A DNA stretch of 36,593 nucleotides from Microbacterium sp. (GTDB lineage Bacteria; Actinomycetota; Actinomycetes; Actinomycetales; Microbacteriaceae). Each line of letters begins with the position of its first letter. Positions within the stretch are counted from its first letter, which is position 1. The position numbers were made by a program, and so were the translations under genes. The stretch covers positions 1-36,593 of the forward strand of contig JAITLM010000040.1 in assembly GCA_031277885.1 (NCBI GenBank), read 5' to 3'. Under the pieces are notes generated by a model. That model saw nothing but the letters and a program-made list of their open reading frames with translations. It did no database searches and was not told the origin of the DNA. Shown in pieces: positions 9,000 through 15,630 of this stretch.

Positions 9000-9090
9000 G
9001 GTTTGGGGCGCACGCTCACGTTTTGGGGCGCGCTGCGCCCGGAATCCGTGTCGGGACGCGCCCCAGAACGAGTGGATGCGCCCCAAACGG
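9000..9090. repeat. Intergenic palindromic repeat, family A, copy 2
   Basis: GTTTGGGGCG at 9001-9010 and TTTTGGGGCGCG at 9021-9032 face GCGCCCCAAAC at 9078-9088, with CGCCCGGAATCCGTGTC and GACGCGCCCC between. The block order and spacing match the copy at 7216-7310. It lies between two convergent genes. Confidence 0.75.
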
Positions 9091-9091
9091 A

Positions 9092-9146
9092 GCTACGGGG
9101 ATCCCCGTAGCCGGGTCCCGGACCGGATGCCCGGACCGGGTCCCGG
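9092..9146. terminator. Probable bidirectional terminator between GT2-GtrA and polysaccharide deacetylase genes
   Basis: GCTACGGGGATCCCCGTAGC at 9092-9111 is a perfect 20-bp palindrome with a GGATCC centre. It is followed by two direct copies of CCGGGTCCCGGA (9111-9122, 9136-9147) that can pair around CCGGATGCCCGG. There is no T-tract on either strand. Confidence 0.5.
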
Positions 9147-9150
9147 AACG

Positions 9151-10314
9151 TCAGCCGATGTTGTTCTTCAGGCCGTTGACCGTGTCGCCGTAGTTGATCC
9201 GGACCACCGGCAGCTGCAGCTTGTTCGTGCCGATCTTCACGTAGCCGAAGTCGATCGTGCGCGCGAGCAGGAACCCGGCCTTGGTGACGCCCTCCTCGGC
9301 GGTCGCGTTGTAGTGACCGTAGGGGTACGCGATGACCTCTTTCGCCCCGAGGACCTTCGCCGACTCCTCGAGGTCGGCGGCGACCTCGTCGGCCGACAGG
9401 TTCACCATGCGGCCCTTGCCGTTGTCGCCGGCGCGGTGCATGTCGTTGGTGTGCGAGCGCTGCAGGACGTAGGGCGAGGGGGATCCCTCCTTGCGCTCAC
9501 CCGTGATCACGAACGACGTGGTCAGCAGCTTCCGCTCCGTCACCACCGGCACCGCGAGCTGGAGCCAGGTCGGATCCGCGTCGTCGTCGGTGATGATGAG
9601 CGAGTGCTGCGGCAGGAACAGCTTGCCGTCGATGAAGGCGTTCAGCTCATCCCAGGTGGGCATGTAGAACTTCTGCGAGGCGACGTAGTCCATCTGCGCC
9701 TTGAAGTCCTCGATGTACACGTAGTTGTTGCGCAGCCAGCTGTCCTCGCCCCCGGGCTTGGTCGTGAACTGGTGGTACATCAGGATCGGGATCTTCGACG
9801 CGGTCGCGGTGTTCTGCTCCGGCGTGGTCCAGGCGGCGTAGAGCGTGCGGTGGTGGTCCGTGCACGTGGTCAGCTGCGACCCGTTCACGCGGTCCGTCTG
9901 CACCTGCGTCGCCGCGGTCTCCGGCGTCGGATACCACCCGGCGAACACGGATCCGGCCTTCTCGGGGATCGGCAGGCCGGTGAACAGCACGCCCGAGGTC
10001 TGCAGGATCGGGGCGTGCTCGATGCCGTCGCCCGCGAACGACACGGCGCAAGCCGTGGCGGGATCGGCCGCCGTCTTGAGCAGGGCCTGCACCGGCGTGA
10101 GCGGCGTCAGCTTCGGAGTCGGCGTGCTGGTCGTGCCGGCCGCGGTCGCCTTGTCCTGACCGCCGCCGAGCAGGGCGTGCACGGCGATCGTGGACACCAC
10201 GGCGAGGAGTGCGACGGCGAGGACGGAGATCAGTGCCACGATGAGGCGGCGACGGCGGATCACCGCCCGTGAGGGGCGCGAACGGCGCGACGAAACAGGT
10301 GATCCTCCGGTCAT
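9151..10314 (-). CDS. Membrane-anchored polysaccharide deacetylase with an InlB-type repeat
   Basis: A 387-residue protein with a basic N-terminus and a membrane segment at about 25-50, then a Thr/Pro linker. Residues ~80-160 resemble an InlB B-repeat (VFAGWYPTPET ... LYAAWT). The NodB-like catalytic domain begins at KIPILMYHQF. Its first motif reads IITDDDADPTW where the usual form is TFDDG, the metal motif reads RSHTNDMH, and AYPYGHYN follows. Such enzymes remove acetyl groups from cell-wall or extracellular polysaccharides. The altered first motif keeps the aspartates, so activity is plausible but unproved. No Shine-Dalgarno is seen; TACACT sits 7 bases before the ATG at 10314. The gene lies 58 bases downstream of a response-regulator gene on the same strand and is probably an independent unit. 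Confidence 0.85.
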   Translation of the reverse strand: MTGGSPVSSRRSRPSRAVIRRRRLIVALISVLAVALLAVVSTIAVHALLGGGQDKATAAGTTSTPTPKLTPLTPVQALLKTAADPATACAVSFAGDGIEHAPILQTSGVLFTGLPIPEKAGSVFAGWYPTPETAATQVQTDRVNGSQLTTCTDHHRTLYAAWTTPEQNTATASKIPILMYHQFTTKPGGEDSWLRNNYVYIEDFKAQMDYVASQKFYMPTWDELNAFIDGKLFLPQHSLIITDDDADPTWLQLAVPVVTERKLLTTSFVITGERKEGSPSPYVLQRSHTNDMHRAGDNGKGRMVNLSADEVAADLEESAKVLGAKEVIAYPYGHYNATAEEGVTKAGFLLARTIDFGYVKIGTNKLQLPVVRINYGDTVNGLKNNIG

Positions 10315-10321
10315 GGTGCTG

Positions 10322-10327
10322 AGTGTA
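10322..10327 (-). promoter_or_regulatory. -10 element of a probable leaderless promoter for the polysaccharide deacetylase gene
   Basis: On the minus strand TACACT is followed by CAGCACC and the ATG at 10314. The layout is identical to that of the transporter promoter at 7172-7177. Confidence 0.55.
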
Positions 10328-10372
10328 GGGGATCGGCGAGGCCGGATCCTGACGCGATCATGAGCGCGGCGC

Positions 10373-10996
10373 TCAGAGCAGCCAGCCGCGCTCCTGGGCG
10401 ATCCGTGCGGCATCCGCCCTCGTCCGCGCCTCGAGCTTCTGCATCGCCGAGGAGAGGTGGTTCCGCGTGGTCCCCTCGGAGAGATGCAGGGCGCGGGCCA
10501 CATCCGAGATCGTGCCGCCGTCGCGGGCGGCGGCCAGCACCTCGGTCTCGCGAGGCGTCAGCGGCGACGGACCCGCCGTGAGCGCGTCGGTGGCGAGGGC
10601 CGCGTCGATCACGGTCTCGCCCCGCATCACGCGCCGCACGACGTCGGCCAGCTCGGACGCCGGGGTGTCCTTGACCACATAGCCGGCGACGCCCGCGGAC
10701 AGGGCGCGGGACAGGTATCCGGCGCGGCCGAACGTGGTCACGATCACGATCCGCACCCCGGGCAGGGCCTGACGCAGCTCCGCCGCGGCGGTGAGCCCGT
10801 CGATGCCGGGCATCTCGACGTCCAGCAGGGCGATGTCGGGGCGGTGCTCCTGCGCGGCGGGGAGCACCTCGTCGCCGCGGCCGACCTGCGCGATCACCGT
10901 GAGATCGTCCTCGAGGCCGAGCAGCGTCGCGAGCGCGCCGCGCACGAGCGCCTGGTCGTCGGCGAGCAGGATCCGGATCGGCGCGTTCGCCGTCAT
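10373..10996 (-). CDS. NarL/LuxR-family response regulator (DesR-type) of the ABC exporter operon
   Basis: A 207-residue two-domain regulator. The receiver has acidic residues D13-D14, phospho-acceptor D59 in LLDVEMPG, T87 and K109 in VVKD. The C-terminal LuxR-type helix-turn-helix lies at ~145-205: LTPRETEVLAA, then ISDVARALHLSEGTTRNHLSSAM. It is the last gene of the exporter operon; its ATG overlaps the sensor-kinase stop by four bases (ATGA), so the two are translationally coupled. It probably binds the perfect inverted repeat at 14082-14104 and controls the operon (inference). The inducing signal is unknown. Confidence 0.93.
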   Translation of the reverse strand: MTANAPIRILLADDQALVRGALATLLGLEDDLTVIAQVGRGDEVLPAAQEHRPDIALLDVEMPGIDGLTAAAELRQALPGVRIVIVTTFGRAGYLSRALSAGVAGYVVKDTPASELADVVRRVMRGETVIDAALATDALTAGPSPLTPRETEVLAAARDGGTISDVARALHLSEGTTRNHLSSAMQKLEARTRADAARIAQERGWLL

Positions 10997-12249
10997 GCCG
11001 TGACCTCCAGCAGGAATCCGCCGTGGCGGGAGCGCCCGATCCGCAGCGCGCCGCCCGCGTCGGCCGCGCGCTCGGCGAGTCCGTGCAGGCCGGTGCCGGT
11101 CGGCTCATCGGCGGGGCGGGGCGCCGGCCCCACGCCGTCATCCTCGATCGTGATGCGCCCCGGGGTCAGTATCACCCAGCAGTTGGTCGCCCCGGCGTGC
11201 CGGATCACGTTCGTGACGGCCTCGCGCAGCGCCCAGCCGAACAGCTCCCGGTTGCGCTCCGGCACCTCGTCCGTCGTCGTGGGCAGGTGCGCCGTGATGC
11301 CCGCGGCGGGCAGCAGCGTGCGCAGCGAGGCGAGCTCGCTCGCGATCCGCACCTGACGGTAGCCGGACACCACCGCGCGCATGTCGCCGAGGGTGGCCCT
11401 GGCGAGGGTCTGCACCTCGTGGATCTCCGTCACGGCGGCGGCGGGATCCCGATCGGCGAGCTTCGCCGCCAGATCCGCCTTGAGCGAGATCGCGGACAGC
11501 GAGTGCCCGAGGATGTCGTGCATGTCACGGGCGACGCGGTTGCGCTCCTCCTCGACGGCGACGACGGCGAGCTCCTTCTGGGTGCGGCGCAGCTGCGCCA
11601 GGGTCTGCAGGTTGCGGGTGAAAGCCGCCATCAGAGTGCCGATCGACAGGATGATGAGCGGCATCGTCCAGGGCGGGGTGCTCGTCGGCTGGAAGGCGCC
11701 GTCGATGAGATTCATCACGAACGACACGGCCGACAGCCCGAACACGGCGATCATGGCGCGGAAGTCGCCGCCGAAGCAGAGCGCCGCGGAGACGGCGACG
11801 TACGTCCACAGTCCGGACAGGTCAGGCCCGAGCACGATGAGGAAGGGCAGCGACAGCAGCAGGAGCCCCGCCGGCGGCAGCCATCGCCAGCGGTCGGGGA
11901 ACGCCATCGCCACGGGGAACGAGAACGTGAAGAGCGCGCCGTAGACGATCACCGCGAGCCCCCAGAACCAGGAGCCCGGTGCGGGGAGCTGGGTCAGGAT
12001 CGGCACCAGGATGAACCCGATGATGAAGACCTGGCTGATCAGGGCGCCCGGATACCAGCGCTTGGCGCCCGGGGCGCCGATCGTGAGCCGCAACCGGGCC
12101 CACCCCGTGACGCCGTCCAGCGAGGGGGCGTCGAGGAAGCCGCCCTCGCGGATGCCGAAGCGCCTGACGAAACCGAACCGGCCCGCACGACGAGCAGGGC
12201 GTGCGGCCGGAGCCGGCACGCCCTGCTCGTCGCAGGCGTCGTCCGTCAC
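10993..12249 (-). CDS. Sensor histidine kinase (DesK-type) of the ABC exporter operon
   Basis: A 418-residue membrane sensor kinase with a basic N-terminus and about five to six hydrophobic segments between ~70 and 210. It has no large extracellular domain, so it probably senses a membrane or intramembrane signal. The HisKA_3 domain holds phospho-acceptor H244 in RNRVARDMHDILGHSLS. The ATPase domain shows EAVTNVIRHA, IEDDGVG and TGLHGLAERA. Translation starts at a GTG one base after the permease stop (TGA-C-GTG) with no clear Shine-Dalgarno, so translation is coupled to the permease gene. The gene overlaps the response-regulator start by four bases. DesK/DesR pairs of this layout often control drug or lipid exporters encoded with them. 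Confidence 0.92.
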   Translation of the reverse strand: MTDDACDEQGVPAPAARPARRAGRFGFVRRFGIREGGFLDAPSLDGVTGWARLRLTIGAPGAKRWYPGALISQVFIIGFILVPILTQLPAPGSWFWGLAVIVYGALFTFSFPVAMAFPDRWRWLPPAGLLLLSLPFLIVLGPDLSGLWTYVAVSAALCFGGDFRAMIAVFGLSAVSFVMNLIDGAFQPTSTPPWTMPLIILSIGTLMAAFTRNLQTLAQLRRTQKELAVVAVEEERNRVARDMHDILGHSLSAISLKADLAAKLADRDPAAAVTEIHEVQTLARATLGDMRAVVSGYRQVRIASELASLRTLLPAAGITAHLPTTTDEVPERNRELFGWALREAVTNVIRHAGATNCWVILTPGRITIEDDGVGPAPRPADEPTGTGLHGLAERAADAGGALRIGRSRHGGFLLEVTA

Positions 12250-12250
12250 G

Positions 12251-13069
12251 TCAGACGCGCTTGGTGTCGCGGCGGAACATCAGTACGGCCAGCGCCGTGA
12301 AGATGAGGAACCACGCGATGAGGTTCGGCACGGCCCAGCCGTTCGGCACGACACCGATGACGGCCGACTGGGAGAGCTCGGCGATGCCCCACAGCGGCGT
12401 GAACCTGGCACCGACCTGCACCGCCTCGGGCATGATCGCGAGCGGGACGAACAGGCCGCCCATGAAGCTCAGGATCGGCAGGATCGGGCCGAGATAGCGC
12501 ATCGCGTTCTGCGCGGGGAACGCATAGCCGACGGCGAGACCGAGGCTGGTCAGCATGAGCGAGCTCAGCCAGGCGAGTACCCCGGCCGGGATCAGGTTGC
12601 CGAGCGGGGCGGAGATGCCGAGCGCGGCGCCGACGATCAGCGTGACGAGCACGGCGATGCCGCCGAGGACCAGTCCGCAGATGACCTTGACCAGGATGTA
12701 GACGACCGGGTTCAGCGGCGTGAGGCGCAGCTGCCGGCTCCAGCCCTGGGCGCGTTCGGCGGCGACCGAGACGCCGGTCATGGTGCTCGCGACCATCGCG
12801 CCGTACACGGCCATCGAGATCATGATCGGCACGGCGGCCGACATCCCGCCCTGGCTGACCGGGACGCCCGAGATGGAGGTGTTCTTGTTCGGCAGCCCGA
12901 TCATGACCAGCATCGCGATCGGGAAGATCAGCGTGAACACGACCACGCTGGAGTTGCGGAACAGGCGCTTGAGCTCGACGCCGAGGAAGGTGAGGCTGAA
13001 GCCGCCCATCGGCGGTACGCGGCGGGACGACGGATCGATCCGGTCCAGGCGCTCGGTGGCGGTGGTCAT
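12251..13069 (-). CDS. ABC-2 type transporter permease
   Basis: A 272-residue membrane protein with six predicted transmembrane segments. It shows the ABC-2 export-permease pattern: an N-terminal amphipathic part (LTFLGVELKRLFRNS), a conserved ERAQGWSRQLRLTPL loop, and the FPAQNAMRYLGPI region with later GGLFVPLAIMP. It pairs with the ATPase encoded just upstream. The start at 13069 lies one base after the ATPase stop, and the ATPase gene end supplies the ribosome site. It probably exports a drug, peptide or lipid; the substrate is not visible. Confidence 0.9.
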   Translation of the reverse strand: MTTATERLDRIDPSSRRVPPMGGFSLTFLGVELKRLFRNSSVVVFTLIFPIAMLVMIGLPNKNTSISGVPVSQGGMSAAVPIMISMAVYGAMVASTMTGVSVAAERAQGWSRQLRLTPLNPVVYILVKVICGLVLGGIAVLVTLIVGAALGISAPLGNLIPAGVLAWLSSLMLTSLGLAVGYAFPAQNAMRYLGPILPILSFMGGLFVPLAIMPEAVQVGARFTPLWGIAELSQSAVIGVVPNGWAVPNLIAWFLIFTALAVLMFRRDTKRV

Positions 13070-13070
13070 G

Positions 13071-14021
13071 TCATTCCCCTTCCGTGTCGTCGCCCGTGAG
13101 CTGCAGGAACGCCTGCTCCAGGTTCTGGCTGGTGATCGTGATGTCGTGCGCGGAGGTGCGCGTGAGCAGGTGGCGGGCGACCGCATCGGAGTCGTTCGCG
13201 CGGATGATGATGCGCGGGCCGCGAACCTCGACCGAGTCGACGCCGTTCAGGGCGGCGATCTCGGCCTGGCCGGATCCGTTCGCGTCCTCCCACTCCGCCT
13301 CGACCGTGCGCCCGGAGGCCATCGCCTTGATCTCGGCCGTTGTACCGTCCGCGACGATGCGCCCCTTGCGGATCAGCACGATCCGGTCGGCGTACTGGTC
13401 GGCTTCTTCGAGGTAGTGCGTCGCGAAGAGCACGGTGCGTCCGCGCTGGGCGTCGGCGTGGATCGCCTGCCAGAACGAATGCCGGCCCTCCACGTCCATG
13501 CCGGTGGTGGGCTCATCGAGCACGATGAGGCCCGGATCCGACACGAGTGCCATCGCGAACCGGAGCCGCTGCTGCTGACCGCCGGAGCACTTCTGCACCT
13601 TGCGATCGGCGATGTCGGCGATGCCGGCCCGCTCGAGCGCGGCGTCGATGCTCGTGGTGTGCGTGAACAGCGACGCGGTGAGCTTCATGGTGTCGCGCAC
13701 GGTGACGTCGCTGAGCAGGCCCCCGGTCTGCATGACCGCGGAGACCAGGCCTCGGCCGATGGCCTGGCGCGGCGTCAGTCCGAAGAGGGACACCTGGCCG
13801 GCGTCGGGCTGGGAGAGGCCGAGCAGCATGTCGATCGTGGTGGTCTTGCCCGCGCCGTTCGGCCCGAGGAAGGCGACGACCTCGCCCTGCTTGACGGAGA
13901 TGTCCACGCCGTCGACGGCCGTGAAGCCGCGGAAGTGCTTGGTGAGCCCGGTCGCGGTGATCGCGGGATGCGGCGCGGCGGGCGCCGCGGTGACGGTCTG
14001 CGCCGTCTGGGTTTCGCTCAT
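13071..14021 (-). CDS. ABC transporter ATP-binding protein (drug-export type)
   Basis: A 316-residue ABC ATPase of the DrrA/CcmA-like export class. It has the Walker A loop GPNGAGKTT (53-61), the signature CSGGQQQR (145-152), Walker B LIVLDEP (165-171) and the switch histidine in FATHYLEEAD. A C-terminal ~80-residue extension ending in LEQAFLQLTGD matches the usual regulatory tail of these exporters. The signature has Cys where most family members have Leu. It is the first gene of the four-gene operon: ATPase, permease, sensor kinase, response regulator. GAGG lies 7 bases before the ATG. A perfect inverted repeat sits 60-83 bases upstream. Confidence 0.93.
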   Translation of the reverse strand: MSETQTAQTVTAAPAAPHPAITATGLTKHFRGFTAVDGVDISVKQGEVVAFLGPNGAGKTTTIDMLLGLSQPDAGQVSLFGLTPRQAIGRGLVSAVMQTGGLLSDVTVRDTMKLTASLFTHTTSIDAALERAGIADIADRKVQKCSGGQQQRLRFAMALVSDPGLIVLDEPTTGMDVEGRHSFWQAIHADAQRGRTVLFATHYLEEADQYADRIVLIRKGRIVADGTTAEIKAMASGRTVEAEWEDANGSGQAEIAALNGVDSVEVRGPRIIIRANDSDAVARHLLTRTSAHDITITSQNLEQAFLQLTGDDTEGE

Positions 14022-14081
14022 GATGTGGCCTCGTTCATGTCATCCAGTCTGCTCCGTGCGGCGCGAGGTGCACGATGAACC

Positions 14082-14104
14082 ATGTCATGGATCCGCCATG
14101 ACAT
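14082..14104. promoter_or_regulatory. Perfect inverted repeat, probable operator of the ABC exporter/two-component operon
   Basis: ATGTCATGG (14082-14090), five bases, then CCATGACAT (14096-14104) form a perfect 9-bp inverted repeat upstream of the ATPase start. A further half-site, ATGTCATCC, is at 14037-14045. Dyads of this size are typical targets of dimeric NarL-type regulators, and the operon encodes one. Confidence 0.6.
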
Positions 14105-14166
14105 CCGTCACAGGCCCTGGACCGGATGGCGGAGGGGGAGGGACGTCGGCGCGTGAGAGAGCAGGC

Positions 14167-14565
14167 TCAGGGCGCGAGCGCGGCGACGGCGCCGATCTCG
14201 ACGAGAGCGCCGGGCACCCCGAGGCCCGCCACGAGCGCCGCGGTGACGAGCGGCGGCGCGCCCTCGCGTGCGAGCTTCGGACCGACCGCGCCGTAGGCCG
14301 CGCGCAGATCCGCGTCCTGATGGAGCAGCACGGTCCAGCCGACGACGTCGGCGAGGGTGGCGCCGGCGGCGGCCAGAGCCGCTGCGGCGTTGTCGAGGGC
14401 GCGCGCGGCCTGGACGGCGACGTCGTCGGAGACCACTGTGCCGGTCTCGTCGACGCCGTTCTGGCCACCGACGTGGATCATCGTGGATCCGGGCGGGATC
14501 ACGGCGACATGGCTGAACGCGGGGCTGTGCACGAGCCCCGGGACGTGCGGGTAGGAGATGCTCAT
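14167..14565 (-). CDS. Rid-family (YjgF/YER057c/UK114) protein
   Basis: A 132-residue single-domain protein. It has the Rid fold pattern: an N-terminal strand with SPAFSHVAV, IHVGGQNGVDETG, the helix AVQAARALDNAAAALAAAG and the hydrophobic core motif VVGWTVLLHQD, followed by a C-terminal VEIGAVAAL. In RidA enzymes that hydrolyse 2-aminoacrylate and other imines, an arginine sits in a PARxxV motif; here the region reads APPLVTAALV and has no arginine. It is probably one of the Rid subgroups with a different or unknown activity. TACGCT lies 7 bases before the ATG with no Shine-Dalgarno. It is divergent from the small membrane-protein gene at 14691. Confidence 0.82.
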   Translation of the reverse strand: MSISYPHVPGLVHSPAFSHVAVIPPGSTMIHVGGQNGVDETGTVVSDDVAVQAARALDNAAAALAAAGATLADVVGWTVLLHQDADLRAAYGAVGPKLAREGAPPLVTAALVAGLGVPGALVEIGAVAALAP

Positions 14566-14572
14566 GCCCGAG

Positions 14573-14578
14573 AGCGTA
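14573..14578 (-). promoter_or_regulatory. -10 element of a probable leaderless promoter for the Rid-family gene
   Basis: On the minus strand TACGCT is followed by CTCGGGC (7 bases) and the ATG at 14565. Confidence 0.5.
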
Positions 14579-14658
14579 GCCATGGGCTCCGACATCCTCG
14601 CGGGGCGGTCGGGCATGCCCGCGGGGCGGTCGGGTCGAGGCCGTGCGGTGCGGCGCGA

Positions 14659-14664
14659 TAGACT
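14659..14664 (+). promoter_or_regulatory. -10 candidate of the small membrane-protein gene
   Basis: TAGACT lies about 27 bases before the GTG start, leaving a short leader with an ideal AGGAGG. The -35 region is not clear. Confidence 0.4.
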
Positions 14665-14690
14665 CGAGAGGCTCAACAGGAGGTTGCCCG

Positions 14691-14882
14691 GTGATCCTTC
14701 ACTACATCGTGTTCGGAATTCTGTTCCTCGGCGGATTCGTGCTGCTGGGCATCGCCCCCGGCCTGCCCGCATGGCAGGGTCCCGTCTTCGTCGCGGGCAT
14801 CCTTGCGATCAGCCTCGCCCTCGCGTACATGATGCGCGAGCCCGGCGGCGCCACCAAGCGCTCGCGCTCCTGGGAGAACTGA
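14691..14882 (+). CDS. Small hydrophobic membrane protein
   Basis: A 63-residue protein of unknown function. Two hydrophobic segments are visible at about 5-22 (HYIVFGILFLGGFVLLGIAP) and 28-47, separated by a short GLPAWQ turn, and a basic tail follows (MREPGGATKRSRSW). It should span the membrane twice with a cytoplasmic charged tail. The start is the GTG at 14691, chosen because AGGAGG at 14678-14683 lies 7 bases upstream; an ATG at 14643 would lie before the promoter. It is transcribed alone, divergent from the Rid gene and convergent with the GNAT gene. Confidence 0.7.
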   Translation: MILHYIVFGILFLGGFVLLGIAPGLPAWQGPVFVAGILAISLALAYMMREPGGATKRSRSWEN

Positions 14883-14928
14883 GCCCCACCGCGTCGCGGT
14901 CTCGTCAGGGCGGCGGCCTCGCGGTTCG

Positions 14929-15510
14929 TCAGCGCTGCTGTGCGCGCCACTCGTCGGCGAGCATCGCATAGGTGAAGCCGTCGATCCAGCCGCGCTCGGC
15001 GTGCCAGGAATCGCGCACGCCGTGCTGCTCCCGGCGCATCCCGAGCTTCTCCATCACGCGCCATGAGGCGATGTTGTCGGCGAAGCACCCCGCGGTGACG
15101 CGATGCACGCCGAGGTCGTCGAACGCGAGGGCGAGCAGCGCCCCGGCGACGGCGGTCGCGTATCCGCGCCCCGCCTGCGCGGGGTCGATCGTGTATCCGA
15201 TCCCGGCCTGAGCGTTCCGCCACGGGCCGTCCGGCACGTGGCTCTGCCCCATCGCATCCGTGCGCCACAGCGACACCGTGCCGACCACCTCGTCCCCGAG
15301 GAAGGCGATCGCGGAGTGGTCGTCCGGATCCGCGAGGCCGTCGAGCCACGTGCGCCGGAAGGCCTCGGGATCCACCTCGGTGCGGATCAGCCAGTTCGTC
15401 ACCTCCGGCCGGTTCCGCCAGACGAGCACGCGGTCGAGCGCCTCCGTCGTCGGCAGGCGCAGCTCCAGAGGGCCGGCAGGACGCGGCCAGGTGATCCCGG
15501 GAGAGGTCAT
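14929..15510 (-). CDS. GNAT-family N-acetyltransferase (RimJ/RimL-like)
   Basis: A 193-residue acetyltransferase that uses acetyl-CoA. The fold is clear: LELRLPTTEALDRVLVWRNRPEV at the N-terminus, a central VVGTVSLW strand, IGYTIDPAQAGRGYAT with the acetyl-CoA pyrophosphate loop (Q-x-x-G-x-G/A pattern), then HRVTAGCFADNIASWRVMEKLGMRRE, which is typical of the RimJ/RimL/ribosomal-protein branch. The substrate may be a protein N-terminus or a small molecule. TAGACA lies 6 bases before the ATG and a weak GGGAG is very close to it, so the mRNA may be leaderless. It is divergent from the two-component operon at 15631. Confidence 0.88.
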   Translation of the reverse strand: MTSPGITWPRPAGPLELRLPTTEALDRVLVWRNRPEVTNWLIRTEVDPEAFRRTWLDGLADPDDHSAIAFLGDEVVGTVSLWRTDAMGQSHVPDGPWRNAQAGIGYTIDPAQAGRGYATAVAGALLALAFDDLGVHRVTAGCFADNIASWRVMEKLGMRREQHGVRDSWHAERGWIDGFTYAMLADEWRAQQR

Positions 15511-15552
15511 GCTCCCTGTCTAGCAGGCGTCCGCCCGGGCGGGCGGCGGAGC

Positions 15553-15576
15553 GGCGTACTCCGCGGGGAGTACGCC
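15553..15576. promoter_or_regulatory. Perfect 10-bp inverted repeat upstream of the second two-component operon
   Basis: GGCGTACTCC (15553-15562), four bases, then GGAGTACGCC (15567-15576). The centre lies about 66 bases before the sensor-kinase ATG, a usual place for an activator. The same half-site occurs before the SHOCT gene at 17651 and before the alcohol dehydrogenase gene at 911. It also lies between this operon and the divergent GNAT gene. Confidence 0.6.
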
Positions 15577-15618
15577 GAGGGCACACCTCCGGAGGATCCG
15601 CCCCCTGCGCGGCGCGAT

Positions 15619-15624
15619 TAGCAT
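15619..15624 (+). promoter_or_regulatory. -10 candidate of the second two-component operon
   Basis: TAGCAT is followed by CGGAGG and the ATG at 15631. The 6-base spacing fits a leaderless start; the GGAGG directly next to the ATG is too close to be a normal ribosome site. Confidence 0.45.
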
Positions 15625-15630
15625 CGGAGG

